Shown piece by piece: positions 1 through 10,005 of a stretch of DNA of 64,000 nt. Both the position numbers and the translations under genes were made by a program. Below the pieces are notes generated by a model, which saw only the letters and a program-made list of their open reading frames with translations, searched no databases and was not told where the DNA came from. The stretch is from Holtermannia corniformis (taxonomy: Eukaryota > Basidiomycota > Tremellomycetes > Holtermanniales), in NCBI GenBank assembly GCA_001599935.1, contig BCIJ01000030.1, positions 43,062-107,061 of the forward strand. The letters are read 5' to 3'. How positions within the stretch are numbered: the first letter of the stretch is position 1; every line of letters begins with the position of its first letter.

Positions 1-778
1 GGAGACGCAGCAGTTCGGACGCGTGGCCGACCAGATACGCAGCCGAGCCTGGCTGGGTGTACTCGCGCACCTGCGCGAAGACCAGCCATGGCCGAACCAC
101 GGACAACACGTCGGGATATTTGTCGTGGACTTTGGCGAGCTCTCGCTCCTCGGTCCATTCGTCGAATTCCGACAAGTGCTGGGCCAGCGTGTTGGCCTTC
201 TTGCCCTTGGCTGGCAGCTCGCCCTGTCTTTCCGGGTCTAGCTTCCACAAGTCCTTCACCTGAAAAGACCCGTCCAGGACGGAATCCAAGACGGCCGTGG
301 TCACCGACTTGAACATGTCACGTGACAAGGTCGGGAGGACCCCTTGGGGGATCGGCAGAGCGTGCGAGGGCGCGGGCGAGGAGCGACGAGACGGCCGGTC
401 GAGCTCACCTGCTTGTAGGGCCGCCTCGATGCGGCCAAGTTGCTCGGTCAGCCCTGAGGTTTGGGCAGCGATCCGTGCGTCGAGGAGAGGGGCAATGTGC
501 GGGATCAGGGATCTCGCGAAGGCCGCTGGGTCAAGACCGCCCAGTCCCGGATCCGGGTTTGGTGGAGGCGACGGCGATGCTTGGTCCGGCGGGGCGTGGT
601 CGGAGGTTCGTGCGCGCACCTCCGCCGGGACGGCCAGCGGGTTGGCCAAGAGGCGCTCGATCAGAGCCACCTTGAGGCCCACGTCTGGGAGGTTGGCCGC
701 TTTGCACCATGCCCTCAGCTTCGGCACCGTCTGTCCGCGCTCCTGGAGGACTTCGAGGAGTGTCGGTCTTTCTGCCAT
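1..778 (-). CDS. SAP-like domain protein, truncated at window edge
   Basis: An uninterrupted reading frame of 259 codons starts at the ATG at 778-776 and runs off the left edge without a stop. Residues about 7-43 look like a SAP DNA-binding helix-loop-helix: a leucine-rich first helix, then KLRAWCKAANLP, then a second helix VALIERLLANP. A Pro/Ser-rich linker follows (about 62-77), then a predicted helical region with conserved-looking aromatic residues (DLWKL, EFDEWTEERELAKVHDKYP). I do not recognise the family beyond SAP. The 34-bp direct repeat just upstream and the lack of introns would suit a gag-like or recombinase-associated transposon protein, but that is inference. It could also be an ordinary chromatin protein. 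Confidence 0.6.
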   Translation of the reverse strand, partial: MAERPTLLEVLQERGQTVPKLRAWCKAANLPDVGLKVALIERLLANPLAVPAEVRARTSDHAPPDQASPSPPPNPDPGLGGLDPAAFARSLIPHIAPLLDARIAAQTSGLTEQLGRIEAALQAGELDRPSRRSSPAPSHALPIPQGVLPTLSRDMFKSVTTAVLDSVLDGSFQVKDLWKLDPERQGELPAKGKKANTLAQHLSEFDEWTEERELAKVHDKYPDVLSVVRPWLVFAQVREYTQPGSAAYLVGHASELLRL

Positions 779-829
779 GACGGGGTCCGTGCGTTTCTCT
801 TTTAGGTACCTGTAAGACGAATCTGCACT

Positions 830-921
830 CTGGAGAGCACAGAAACAGGGATGAGAACAGGACGGTTCTCATGACCACGCCACCGACCTGGAGAGCACAG
901 AAACAGGGATGAGAACAGGAC
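830..921. repeat. Pair of 34-bp direct repeats
   Basis: A 34-bp unit beginning CTGGAGAGCACAGAAACAGG is present at 830-863 and again, identical, at 888-921. After the first copy, ATGAGAAC (851-858) and GTTCTCAT (865-872) form a perfect 8-bp inverted repeat with a 6-nt loop. The pair lies 52 nt upstream of the SAP-like gene start, so it may be part of its promoter or a transposon terminus. Confidence 0.85.
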
Positions 922-1051
922 AGAGAGAAGAGAGAGAGAGGGAGGCCAAGATTGGCGACGTGGTCGCCGGTGGCGATCGGTGATATCTCGAAACGCCGGC
1001 ATTAACCCCCTTCGTCTCCGAACCCCATTCTTTGTCGCCACCGAACCCACT

Positions 1052-1174
1052 ATGAGCGAGCAAGACCTCAAGGCAGAGCGCGACGCCTTCATGGCAGAGT
1101 TGCCATCGATGTTCAGGGCGGGTCTCAGGGAGGAGAGGCAGGCAGAAGGCAAGGGACGCTGTACCATCCTCTGA
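1052..1174 (+). CDS. Small CAAX-box protein (40 aa)
   Basis: An intronless ORF of 40 residues starts at an ATG (1052-1054) and ends in the tetrapeptide CTIL, which fits a CAAX prenylation box; a terminal leucine usually favours geranylgeranylation. The rest is a charged, probably helical peptide (ERDAFMAELPSMFRAGL). Length and ending resemble basidiomycete mating-pheromone precursors and other small prenylated peptides, but there is no pheromone receptor gene in the window. It shares a loose C-terminal pattern with the next ORF (helix, Gln/Glu-rich stretch, Gly-basic-Cys). An ORF this short could be chance; the CAAX ending and the similar neighbour are the only support. Confidence 0.4.
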   Translation: MSEQDLKAERDAFMAELPSMFRAGLREERQAEGKGRCTIL

Positions 1175-1464
1175 AGATGTCCGAGTTGGTCTGACAGACG
1201 AGATGTCCTCGTGATGCAAGCCGCGGTGGATAACTCGTTGGCTACGCTAGATCCATCTCGTTCTATGTTCAGCTGCATGCCTGACCGGATTAACAACTCA
1301 CAATCTTGTCCGGCGCATCTCGACCGCAGCTGCCTCCGTGTGCTCCCTTGTGCGCAAGAAGGTGCATCGACGTCACTATCGATTTGCGTTTCCTTGGAAT
1401 GCACAGCCGGCCGGGCTGGGCGGTATATCAGCCAGCAATCAACGTGAGAGTGCGCCACTAGGGA

Positions 1465-1701
1465 ATGCCATCTGAGAGCGAGTCAACACACACCACCGCC
1501 GATGGGCGCACCGTCCATACGGAGACGTACACCGAGGGCGAGTACATGACTGTCGTCGCCACGACTGCAGGACCAGAGCCAACCGAGGCCGAGGAGCAGC
1601 AAGCGCTCGAAGGCATGTATGACAGTATCCGCCACGAATTCCAGGCGAGGCAAGCACAGGAGCACGCCAGCAGCGCTGGTACCAAGTGTTTGATGATGTG
1701 A
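1465..1701 (+). CDS. Small CAAX-box protein (78 aa)
   Basis: An intronless ORF starting at an ATG (1465) encodes 78 residues ending in CLMM, a good farnesylation-type CAAX box. The N-terminal half is Thr/Glu-rich; the C-terminal half reads as an amphipathic helix (EEQQALEGMYDSIRHEFQA) followed by a short linker and the cysteine. A TATA-like TATAT lies about 45 nt upstream near 1421. The layout (acidic leader, helix, CAAX) parallels the 40-aa ORF 290 bp upstream, so the two may be diverged paralogues. Possible roles are a pheromone precursor, a G-gamma-like peptide or another membrane-anchored peptide. None is shown by the sequence. Confidence 0.45.
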   Translation: MPSESESTHTTADGRTVHTETYTEGEYMTVVATTAGPEPTEAEEQQALEGMYDSIRHEFQARQAQEHASSAGTKCLMM

Positions 1702-2144
1702 GGAGTTGGGTCACAGTGATGTTACAGGATATATCTTGAGCGTTTGGCTTCGTACGGGAGTTCAGCAGGTGCCAGGCTTCGAGCCACAGACGGCGAACGT
1801 GGGACCGGGCAGCTCAGGATCGTACTGTTGGTTGATGATCTTGGTGAACTGAGCCCAAGCGTCGGTCGACCGTTGAGCGGGACAGCCACTCGATGCGAAG
1901 CGTATCACGCCATCGTGCCCGGCACTCGAAGGCTGGAGTTGACATCAGCTGACCGCCCATGACCAAGGAGTGCACAACGCCAAGAGCGTCGAGCAAGCCC
2001 GACCTCGGTCCCGCCACTTGAAAGGAGTTTGACCCTACCATTGATCCCCGTCTCGGGCACGCAGCTGCGCTGACACGCCACGGGGTACAAAGCCATGTAG
2101 TACGGCGTTGTTCCCCAAAACGAACACACTCACAACTCACCAAC

Positions 2145-2339
2145 ATGTCTGAGAACCAGGAAGACCGCACATCGATGGATTGGGAGACCGGGACGATGGT
2201 CGACGTCGAGGTGCCAACGACTCAGCCAGTCAGCCAGGGCCCTACTTATAGCCCCGGCCAGCAGTCAGACACACCGCGTGAGCCGACAATCAAGGAGCGC
2301 GTTTTGGATGGTGCACTCGAGTCCATGTGGTCGTTTTGA
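2145..2339 (+). CDS. Small hypothetical protein (64 aa)
   Basis: An intronless ATG-initiated ORF of 64 residues, acidic at the N-terminus and rich in Thr, Pro and Gln, ending in the helix-like segment IKERVLDGALESMWSF. It has no CAAX box, signal peptide or recognised domain. It is the third of four consecutive plus-strand mini-ORFs with similar spacing (500-700 bp start to start). An adenine-rich stretch with AACAACTC-like sequence just before the ATG would suit a short leader. Function unknown. Confidence 0.35.
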   Translation: MSENQEDRTSMDWETGTMVDVEVPTTQPVSQGPTYSPGQQSDTPREPTIKERVLDGALESMWSF

Positions 2340-2577
2340 CGGCGATCGTAGTTCGCCTGTGGCAGTAACATAGCCCAACTTGCAGCCGTCAGCTACCGAC
2401 CATGTGAAGCATGCAGCCAGCTCACCTATGACCGTATGGCCGATCGAGCTGGAAGCCGAACCAACTCGGCCGTGTCAACCTCCTTTCTTTGCCTGCGGAG
2501 GCAGAATGTCCCGTTGTGCACCCGTATCCCGCCCGCTTCTCCTGCGCTCGAGTCAACATCAACACTCACCGCGCAGG

Positions 2578-2784
2578 ATGCCCACAACGCTTGTTATCAG
2601 CACCTCGACACAGTCACGTTCCAAGCGTCAGCATCGCGCCAAACCCGCGAGTGATCAGCCGGTACAAGAATCGGCACAGTCGGGCGAGACACCAGCGCCC
2701 GCCACTTTGCCGACCGAGCAGCCGACAGACAAGCCGCACTGGTATCAGACGTTCGAGCATGATGACGAGGCGGGAACGTGCTAA
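2578..2784 (+). CDS. Small hypothetical protein (68 aa), ends in cysteine
   Basis: An ATG-initiated ORF of 68 residues with a basic, Ser/Thr-rich N-terminus (STQSRSKRQHR), a Pro/Thr-rich middle, and an acidic tail ending HDDEAGTC, so the last residue is Cys. It is the fourth of the plus-strand mini-ORF cluster and ends only 26 bp before the convergent stop of the LIM gene. No family recognised. The terminal Cys is not a CAAX box as written; an unseen 3' intron could change the ending. Confidence 0.3.
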   Translation: MPTTLVISTSTQSRSKRQHRAKPASDQPVQESAQSGETPAPATLPTEQPTDKPHWYQTFEHDDEAGTC

Positions 2785-2810
2785 GCGGCCTGCACATGCA
2801 CTATGATACA

Positions 2811-4932
2811 TTACTCGCTTGCGAGCATGCGCTCGTAGCACTCTGTACAGTACGCTGCGCCGTCTCGAGGAAAGAACAGGTCGTTATCGAACGTGTTGCT
2901 ACAACTCTGCGGCAGTTCAGTACACGCCTTGGGGCGGTAGGCAAGGATAGCACTGACCGCACACACAAAGCACTGCTTGTGCCATTTCGCACCCATGGCG
3001 CTCAGTGCCACGTCTGGGATCGGTTGCTTGCAGGCCCGGCATTTCGGCTTGTGCAGTCGGAGGTGACAGCGCTCGCAGAACGCATGACCCTTGTGGAACA
3101 CGAAATTGTTCGTCTCGTCTTCGTCGTCGCTTGCGTCGTCGTTGGACGCGTGCTGGCGCGCGCGCTTGGTGCCCGGTGCAGACGATTTCGAAGGGTCGAG
3201 AAAGGGATCACCACACTCGCCGCAGAAAAAGTGAAGCTCGTGATAGTAGCGCTTGCCGGTGTCTGGCAGGTCGAGGGTCACAAAGCGGGGCTCGACGATG
3301 GCCGTCTTGCAGTGGAAGCAGACGTGGGCGTGTTTCTGTCTGGTCAGCTGTTGGCTCGCCTACGAGCCAGAGACTGACATTGTGGTAGTCGAGGTGGCAA
3401 TACGCCTTGCCGTCGCTCTCGTAGCTGCTGACGTGCTCGAGCAGCTCGCCGCACTCTGCACACATGAAGCACTGCGGGTGCCAGCGCTTGCCCATGGCAC
3501 TGACGATCCGGCCGATGATGGGTTCTGTACAGTGTGCGCACAGGATTGCGCTCCCACTCGGTCGCAGCTGGGTCGGCTCGGCGCGAGGAATGGGTGCAGA
3601 TGCAAACGATGAAAGTTGGACCCGAGGCGCTGCGATTGCCGGTACTGTGCTGGACGTGGATGGTGTCTCTGGCTCGGCCACGTCGAAACTGAACGACGGC
3701 ACGGTGAAGCTGATCCCCTCGCTTGTCGCATCACGCGTATCAGAGCTCGAGACGGCAATGATGGGAGGACCGGTCAAGCTAGCAGCGGGTACTGCAGGTT
3801 TGTCCTCTTCCTCATCTGAAGAGTCGCTCGAGTCGGGCAGGGACAGCACTGGCGGCGGCGGCAACGGCTGGAATTTGGCAGGTGCTTTTGGGTCGATCGC
3901 GGGCGGCTTTGGCACTGCTGGCGTCTTGGGACTTGGTGACCGCCGCTGGCCGACACTCATCCCGCCCAGCTCGACCGCCAGTTCCTCGACCTCTTCTTTG
4001 ATGGCTGATGCTGAGCGAGCACTCTTGACGGCCGGCGCCATGCCCCTATCCAAGCTTTTCGACGGGTTGACACTGACTGGCGGCCTGGGCAGTGCTCTTG
4101 TCCGCTCGAGATCGAGTGACTTGACCGAAGTGATGGTATCCGAGCGCTCGAGCACTGCTTGCCTAGGTTGCGGAGTGGGCAGCGGGCGGTTGGAAGGGCG
4201 CGGGGAAGAGGCGGGGAGCGTCTGGGATCGAGGAGGAGGATGCGGCAGCGAGTGTGTGTGATGCGACTGGGGTGATGCCGAGCGTGCAGGAGGCTGCGGT
4301 GAAGCTGAGCGAGGGGCTGTGGGGGATGTAGATCTCGCCAGAGGCGGTGGTGCATTGCCCACAAGCTGCGGCTGCGGCTGCCATGGCATCGACGAAGGTC
4401 CAGCAACAGGCGCAGGCGCTGGCGGCAGCCCCCTCGACAGTCCCGCAGGCAATGGCAGCGGCCTCGCGACCGGCGACGGCGACGGCAACGGCAACGGCCT
4501 CGCGGTTACCAATGCCTGGTTCTGCCCTTGCGGCTGCTGCTGAGCAAGCAACGCCATGTCCTTTGCCCGCTTTCTCGCCTGGAACGTCTGGAACACGGGC
4601 GGTTCGTATGCGACCTTTGGTGTCGGCGGCGGCAGCGGCGGGGTCTCGTACCGGATCAGAGGTGGATGCGGGTTCGGCAGTGCTGTAGGGTACCCATAGT
4701 GCTCTGGAGCAGCATAGGTCTGCCCGCGATGGGCGTAGAAAGCCTCTTGGCCGTTTGTTGCGAGCGAGGGCATGCCCATCTCGTGTTGCTGCTGGTGATC
4801 AAGACGCTGCGGCTGCCCTGGTGCTGCATATGGCTGCTGCTGCTGCTGAGCATACGGCGAGGATGGGCCAGGTTGAGGATGGTGCTGCTGCTGCTGTTGC
4901 TGCGAGAAGCTCGAGTATGCTGTCCCCACCAT
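2811..4932 (-). CDS. Three-LIM-domain protein, paxillin-like
   Basis: Spliced model: exons 4932-3379, 3335-2958 and 2906-2811 (introns of 43 and 51 nt), giving 675 aa from an ATG. Residues 1-460 are low complexity: poly-Gln tracts, then Pro/Ser-rich sequence. The C-terminal ~200 residues hold three LIM zinc-binding modules. LIM1 starts at CAHC and runs to CHLDYH. LIM2 begins CFHCK after intron 1 and carries an acidic DDASDDEDE insert. LIM3 starts CRACK. Removing intron 2 restores the exact spacing H-x2-C-x2-C-x2-C in LIM3. LIM modules are protein-binding zinc fingers; fungal proteins with a disordered N-terminus and C-terminal LIMs (Pxl1 type) act at sites of polarised growth and the division ring. 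That role here is inferred from architecture. Confidence 0.88.
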
Positions 4933-5026
4933 CAGTCACCTCTGGCCGTCCTCGACTCGACGATGCACATACGCAGTTGCGAGCTCATGGTGCACTGTCT
5001 CGACTCATCCCACTGCGCGATCACTC

Positions 5027-5046
5027 TCGTCGTCGTCGTCGTCGTC
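5027..5046. repeat. TCG trinucleotide microsatellite in LIM/lectin intergenic gap
   Basis: Six tandem TCG/GTC units lie in the 331-bp gap between the start of the LIM gene and the end of the lectin gene. The rest of 4933-5263 shows no gene; it should contain the LIM promoter and the lectin 3' end. Confidence 0.7.
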
Positions 5047-5263
5047 AAGGTCAATGTAGATGTTTACTCGACTGTCGATGCTCCCTCGGCCGTCGATCCC
5101 TTTTCCTTGTCGCCAAGTCTCTTGTCGGTATCCTCGCACTCTGATGCTGCCCGTGCTCTGATCGCGTCGACAGTGTCCTTCATAAGAATAAGAGCTACAG
5201 CACTATCGTCGACTCGGAGCCGTCTCAAAGTCCATCACCATCAACCAGCTCATCAACGCGATC

Positions 5264-6723
5264 TCACAGCTCGGGCGACCAGATCTGCAGCCTGTCAGTC
5301 TCTAGGCGTAGAGCAGCGGGCAGAGCACTCACGTCGCGAGCGCCGGCAGCCTTGCATGCGTTGAGCTTGACATCTTCACCCTCGAGGTTTGCGCAGAGAC
5401 CGGTCGAGCCGAGCTGGAACCGGTGCTCGTCTGTGCAGGGTCAGTGGCCGTCCTACGTATACTAGGGCAGGCAACCCACTGGTGTAGTACCATGTCTGCG
5501 CAGGAATCCCGCTAGGAAACCGTCAGCGCCATCCTGACACCACCACCCACACTCACTCGTAGCACTCCCAGAGCTTGACACGGTCGCCGGCCTGTGGGTT
5601 GTCGCCGGCGTCAAAGCAAGTGTTGCCGTCTGGGTAGTGGACGTTGCCGGGCGCGGTATAGTCGGCCGGCACGGTAAAGTACTGCGCTGGGTCCTTGCCT
5701 GGGCCGCACTGGGAGCTGTAGAACGCAATCGTCAGCGGGTCGTCACCCATCACCACTCGACGCACGCAGTCACATAGTGATCCCCCGACGCGCTATCGTA
5801 TGAGCCGCGCATGCACTGGTTCGAGTCGTCGGCCGCTGCACACATCAGCCTCGGTCCAACGCTCAGAGAAGACGGATCCCACGGTGAAGCTTGACCGTGA
5901 GACCGGCGATCGACGCACGGTGCAGCTTGACCGTCAGCCCCGTCGTCGTAGGTGCTGGGTCCACAATCGTCGTCGTGGCAGACGGAACGGATGTGTCGCT
6001 GCCCGTCGGGAGGCTCGTCGAGGGCTCTGGCGGTTGCGAAGGCTGTCCGATGACCCATTCTTGGGTCCCGTCGCCCGTGCCGCACGTCTGCGTCTGTGGG
6101 GCGTTGTCGAGTTGGCTCAGGCATTGGTCGCCGCCGGTGATGGCCAGGCGGTTGTCGTCTGTACAGTGAGCGACTAGATCCGACTAGGATAGTGCGTACC
6201 GGTCCAGTACCACTGCTGCTGCTGCAGGCCACTAGGTCCACATATCAGTACAGCTACCAACCCTGCTCGAGAGAACGCACGGGTAGCATTGCCAGAGCTA
6301 GACCCGGCGTCAGTCTGTGTACACATGGCCTCTCGACTCACCTTTGGCTGCCTTCCACTACTCGGGTTTTCGCCAGCATCGATGCAAAACTCGGTGCCGC
6401 TCAGGCGGATGACGCCGTCGCCTCGAGAAATGTCCCACTGGTTTGCGCCGAGGCGACCACCGACGGCACACAGGTCGGTCTTGATCTGCGTCGAAAGCGT
6501 CAGTACAAGTCGAGATTGGTCGCTGCACGCACCAATACGCCGTTGGCAGGTTCGGTCGCGTCAACCGTCAAGCACTGCAGGCATCAGCATAGATATCGTA
6601 GCACCAGCACAGACTCACCACTCGCTCGTTCCCAGCTGGGTAGATGCTGACGCTCGAGTCGCGGCGGATTGGGCTTGCCGAAGCTACGGCGAGCAAGGGC
6701 AGGAGGGCAAAGAGGTACAGCAT
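5264..6723 (-). CDS. Secreted protein with two ricin-B-type lectin domains
   Basis: The ATG at 6723-6721 opens a signal peptide (MLYLFALLPLLAVASA, likely cleaved near residue 16). The gene is cut by about nine short introns and ends at a TGA at 5266-5264. Two beta-trefoil lectin-like units can be followed. The first carries CIDAGENP...KLWQCYP. The second carries CFDAGDNP...KLWECYD and ends near LCANLEGEDVKL. Both have the Cys-x-D-AG and K-LW-C pattern of ricin B-lectin repeats. A Pro/Ser/Thr-rich linker separates the units. No catalytic domain accompanies them, so this looks like a secreted carbohydrate-binding protein and not a toxin chain. Some internal splice sites are uncertain, notably around 5850 where a TVKLH segment occurs twice. 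Confidence 0.75.
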
Positions 6724-6856
6724 TCTGTCGTGAGCAATATACAGTTGTCAAGGTAAGAGGTCGGCCGTGCCAGCTGAGGAATGAAACCCAGAAGAGGGTA
6801 GGTGCTCGAGAGGGAGAAAGGAAGATGGGTGCCAGACGACTGAACGCCTGGGACCC

Positions 6857-6862
6857 TTTATA
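6857..6862 (-). promoter_or_regulatory. TATA box of the lectin gene
   Basis: On the minus strand this reads TATAAA inside CTATAAAGGG, about 134 nt upstream of the lectin ATG, a normal distance for a fungal TATA element plus leader. Confidence 0.55.
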
Positions 6863-7827
6863 GCTCTGTACCCCTCATCGCCTTGTGAGGATCCCACGCC
6901 GAGCGGGCAATGTTGACCATGAGGGCGAGCAGCAAGGCCCCCCGTTGGAGCTAACGTCGGCCGACGAGAGGTGCTGTGCAAACCCTGTCAGCGCCGGCAC
7001 CGAGCTCGAGCTGGATCAGTACGGTCAGTCACCGGGTCCACCATCAGCCATGAGGTCAGCTCGCGTCTCTGCACGTCAGCACGAGTACACAGAGTTCCCT
7101 TGATGCGGTGAAGCAAGACGGGCCAGCATGACCGCTGGTGGAGCTGCAGCATCCTGTTCACGTGTAGATGCTGCCTGTTCCGTTGTTGTCGGTCGACGCT
7201 AACTGTGATGATCGTCAGCAGGCGTCCTAGAGTGTCGATGTGCTGTGGATCAGACGAGCTCAGCCGATGCAGCATGCGGACACTCGAAGAGGGTGCAAGC
7301 GACGTCGGCGGCGATGCCAGTGCAGCAGTATAGACGTCGCTGGCTCCCTTGAGCTGGCTAGTCTTCTTCACAGCAGCTCGACTCTGGACACGATGCGACA
7401 GACGTCGACTGCAACCGCCGTGATGGATGCCAAGCAACAGGCTTGACGCACGCCCGTTCGCCATCAGTCATTCTCACGAATACTCGTACGTCTGCTGCTC
7501 GCCAGCTCATCACAACGCTACCAGGGAATGGTGTGCTCAAGACGTGCTCGAGCCAAGCCGTCTTGTCGATCGCCTGCTTGGTCTTGGCGCACTGACGACG
7601 CTGTTGGGACCTGGGCCCGCCAGTACGTCCGCTGGTGAACAACTGGTATTCCAGATCTGTGAGCAGAGGCCGCCGTCGCCAAGCACCTCTGGACACTCTT
7701 GTCGAGCGAATATGACATTGACGCTCAACAACGCCATCCATGGTGCGGATCGCACGAGCAGAGCCGCCCTACTTGTATACGATGCGACTGACCGCATTGG
7801 TGGTTCTGCCGAACCACAGCACTGACC
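6863..7827. other. Gene-free interval between lectin and transporter
   Basis: About 965 bp between two divergent genes. Short open frames occur on both strands but none has an ATG with coding-like composition or a recognisable domain. It probably holds the two promoters. No tRNA or repeat was seen. Confidence 0.5.
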
Positions 7828-9525
7828 ATGTCCGACACCGACCTCAAGCGCCTCGACCCCGACCACTTTCCAGCCCCTAGACGTGATGAAGAGTCTCTCA
7901 CGCTCGAGCGCGACTGGACGCGAGAGGAGGAGGCCAAGGCCAAGCGCAAGTAGGTGCGCCGTAGCATATCGATACATGGCTGACTCGGCAGGATGGACTT
8001 TACTATCATGCCGCTCCTCACGCTCGGCTTCTTCTGCCTGCGTGAGTGCCTCGACCGATGGGCCAAGCTGACATGGCAGAGCTCGACAGAGGCAACATTG
8101 CCAACGCGTTGACCGACAACTTTCTCAAAGACGTCGGGATCACGCAAAACCAGTTCAACGTCGGGCAGCAGATGCTTTCACTCGGCATTGTCCTGTTCGA
8201 GATCCCATCCAACATGATCCTGTACCGCGTCGGTCCGGGCAAATGGATCACGCTCCAGCTCTTCCTCTTTGGCACCGTCGCGACGTTTCAAGCGTTCCAA
8301 AAGGGCTACGGCGCGTTCATCGCTTGCCGCTTCCTCCTCGGGATCACAGAGTCTGGCTTTATCCCGGGAGGCCTTTGGACGCTCTCAACCTGGTACACGC
8401 GCGAAGAGACGGCCAAGCGAGTCATGTTCTTCTACTTTGGCAACCAGTTTGGCCAAGCGTCTTCGAAACTGCTCGCGTACGGGATCCTGCACATGCGCGG
8501 AGTCGGAGGCAAGCCGGGCCACTTTTGGCTGTTTGCCCTCATGGGCGCCTTCACCGTGTTCAGCGGGCTCATCCTTGGCCTGTTCTTCCCTGATTCGTTC
8601 CGCCGACCGACCAGCGCCTTCCTGCCCGCTCGTGCCAGGTTCACCCCGCGCGAACTGCACATCCTGCAAACGCGCGTCCTTCTCGATGACCCGATCAAGG
8701 GCAAGAAGAAGAAGCACATTGATCGGGGCGCGTTCAAAAAGGCCTTTTCCAACTGGCGCTTGTGGATCCACCTCGCCATCACCCTCTGCAACAATGGCCC
8801 ACAGCGTGGGTTCGATACCTACTCGCCTTCAATCGTCTCGAGCTTTGGTTTCCGCGGATTGTCCGCCAACGCGCTTGCGTCGGTCGGTTTCTTCCTCCAG
8901 ATCCCAGTCTCCTACGTCTTTAGCTACGTCTCGGACCGCTTGTAAGTAGCTCGACTCTTCCCTTCTGATGCTCACGCTGGCAGCAACCTCCGCGGCGAGA
9001 CCGTCATGCTCGGGATGAGCATGCACCTGCTCGGCTACCTGTTCAACCGCGGCTTCACCGAGCTCAACAACCGCGGCGTCCGCTACTTTGGCGTCGTCTG
9101 GACTCAAACCTTTGGCACGTTTACGCACCCCCTCAACATTGCCTGGATGTCTCTTACCGCGCGCGACTCGGAGGAGCGCGCGCTAGCCATGGCCATGTGA
9201 GTCGTCTCGTCTCTAGCAGACTTTGGCTGACACCAACAGGGTCATCATGGGCGCCAACACGGCAGGCATCTACGGTGCTCAAATCTTCCGAGAAGACGAC
9301 AAGCCGCGCTACCGTCGCGGTTTCAGCATTGGTATCGCCGTACTCGCAGTCGGCCTCGTCCTCGCCGCTGTTCGCTTTGCAGACGACAAGATCCGTCGGC
9401 GGCGAGCTGCCAGACAGGCGGCTAGCTTTGACAGCGACGCCGTGGTGCAGCCGAGTGATGCCGAGGCGTCACCGGTGCCGTTTGGCGGCGATCTCAAACC
9501 GGCCGCTTGGCAGTCTCAGCGCTGA
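7828..9525 (+). CDS. MFS anion:cation symporter, Dal5/allantoate-permease type
   Basis: Exons 7828-7949, 7992-8041, 8080-8941, 8984-9196 and 9240-9525 join in phase to 510 aa. The first transmembrane helix follows a charged ~45-residue N-terminus and continues as FCLQLDRGNIANALTDN, a hallmark of the fungal ACS family. Further helices include a stretch ending ITESGFIPGGLWTLSTWY, and the mid-protein TYSPSIVSSFGF matches the Dal5 pattern. About twelve hydrophobic segments are visible. The family imports organic anions such as allantoate, nicotinate, pantothenate or biotin at the plasma membrane by proton symport. The substrate cannot be read from the sequence. A charged ~50-residue C-terminal tail is cytosolic. 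Confidence 0.9.
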
Positions 9526-9621
9526 GATCGAATGGAGACTTGGAAAGGGCAAATTGTATGTAAACGTGTGCATCATTGTGGACAGCAGATGGCAGTCTGA
9601 ACCATCAGGGATTGCAAGCGG

Positions 9622-10005
9622 CTACGCCTTGCTCTGGCTCTGTGCGACGCTGCGTCTCGCCTCCTTGGCCTCCTGGTACATCGTCTCACCTTGCGTAGCG
9701 ATCATCGATCGAGAAGGGTGGAATCGTGCGACCACCGTCCGCTTGAGCCATCCGTCAGTTTCTGGCACCGTGCCATCCTGGTCACAGCGACAGGTGGTGA
9801 ACAGACGGCCGTCGGTCGCCTCGTGGTGGCGAAAGTAGTGACTGTGCTCTGGCAGTTCGTCGTGGCTCGTCCTGAGCTCGATGTCGCCAATGGTGTCGGT
9901 CAAGCCGCCTTGGGTGCTTTCACGGGAGACAAGAGCATCGAGAGGCATGCCCACGATCACGTCCCAGCCGAACTCGGCTCTCTTTAGTCGTAGCGTTCGA
10001 GTCAT
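9622..10005 (-). CDS. Hypothetical protein, 127 aa
   Basis: A single-exon ORF from an ATG (10005-10003) encodes 127 residues with balanced composition, no signal peptide and no transmembrane segment. Features include a His-rich stretch (EHSHYFRHHEATDGR), two nearby cysteines (CRCDQDG) and a charged tail. It lies tail-to-tail with the transporter, 96 bp away. I do not recognise a family. Its length without introns and non-repetitive composition make it more likely real than a shadow. Confidence 0.5.
   Translation of the reverse strand: MTRTLRLKRAEFGWDVIVGMPLDALVSRESTQGGLTDTIGDIELRTSHDELPEHSHYFRHHEATDGRLFTTCRCDQDGTVPETDGWLKRTVVARFHPSRSMIATQGETMYQEAKEARRSVAQSQSKA

Noticed and set aside
297..815. 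A 172-codon plus-strand frame over the SAP-like gene
   Set aside because: It is antisense to an uninterrupted minus-strand frame with a recognisable domain, and its Arg/Ser/Gly-rich composition is typical of a GC-rich shadow frame.
802..1458. A 218-codon minus-strand frame upstream of the SAP-like gene
   Set aside because: It begins at GTG instead of ATG, runs through the direct repeats and has shadow-like composition.
4528..5364. A 278-codon plus-strand frame opposite the LIM gene start
   Set aside because: The leucine-rich runs are the antisense of the LIM protein's poly-Gln tracts; no domain and no suitable start.
5264..6723. The ricin-B domains as part of an A-B type toxin
   Set aside because: Only carbohydrate-binding trefoil units are present; there is no N-glycosidase or other catalytic chain in or next to the gene.
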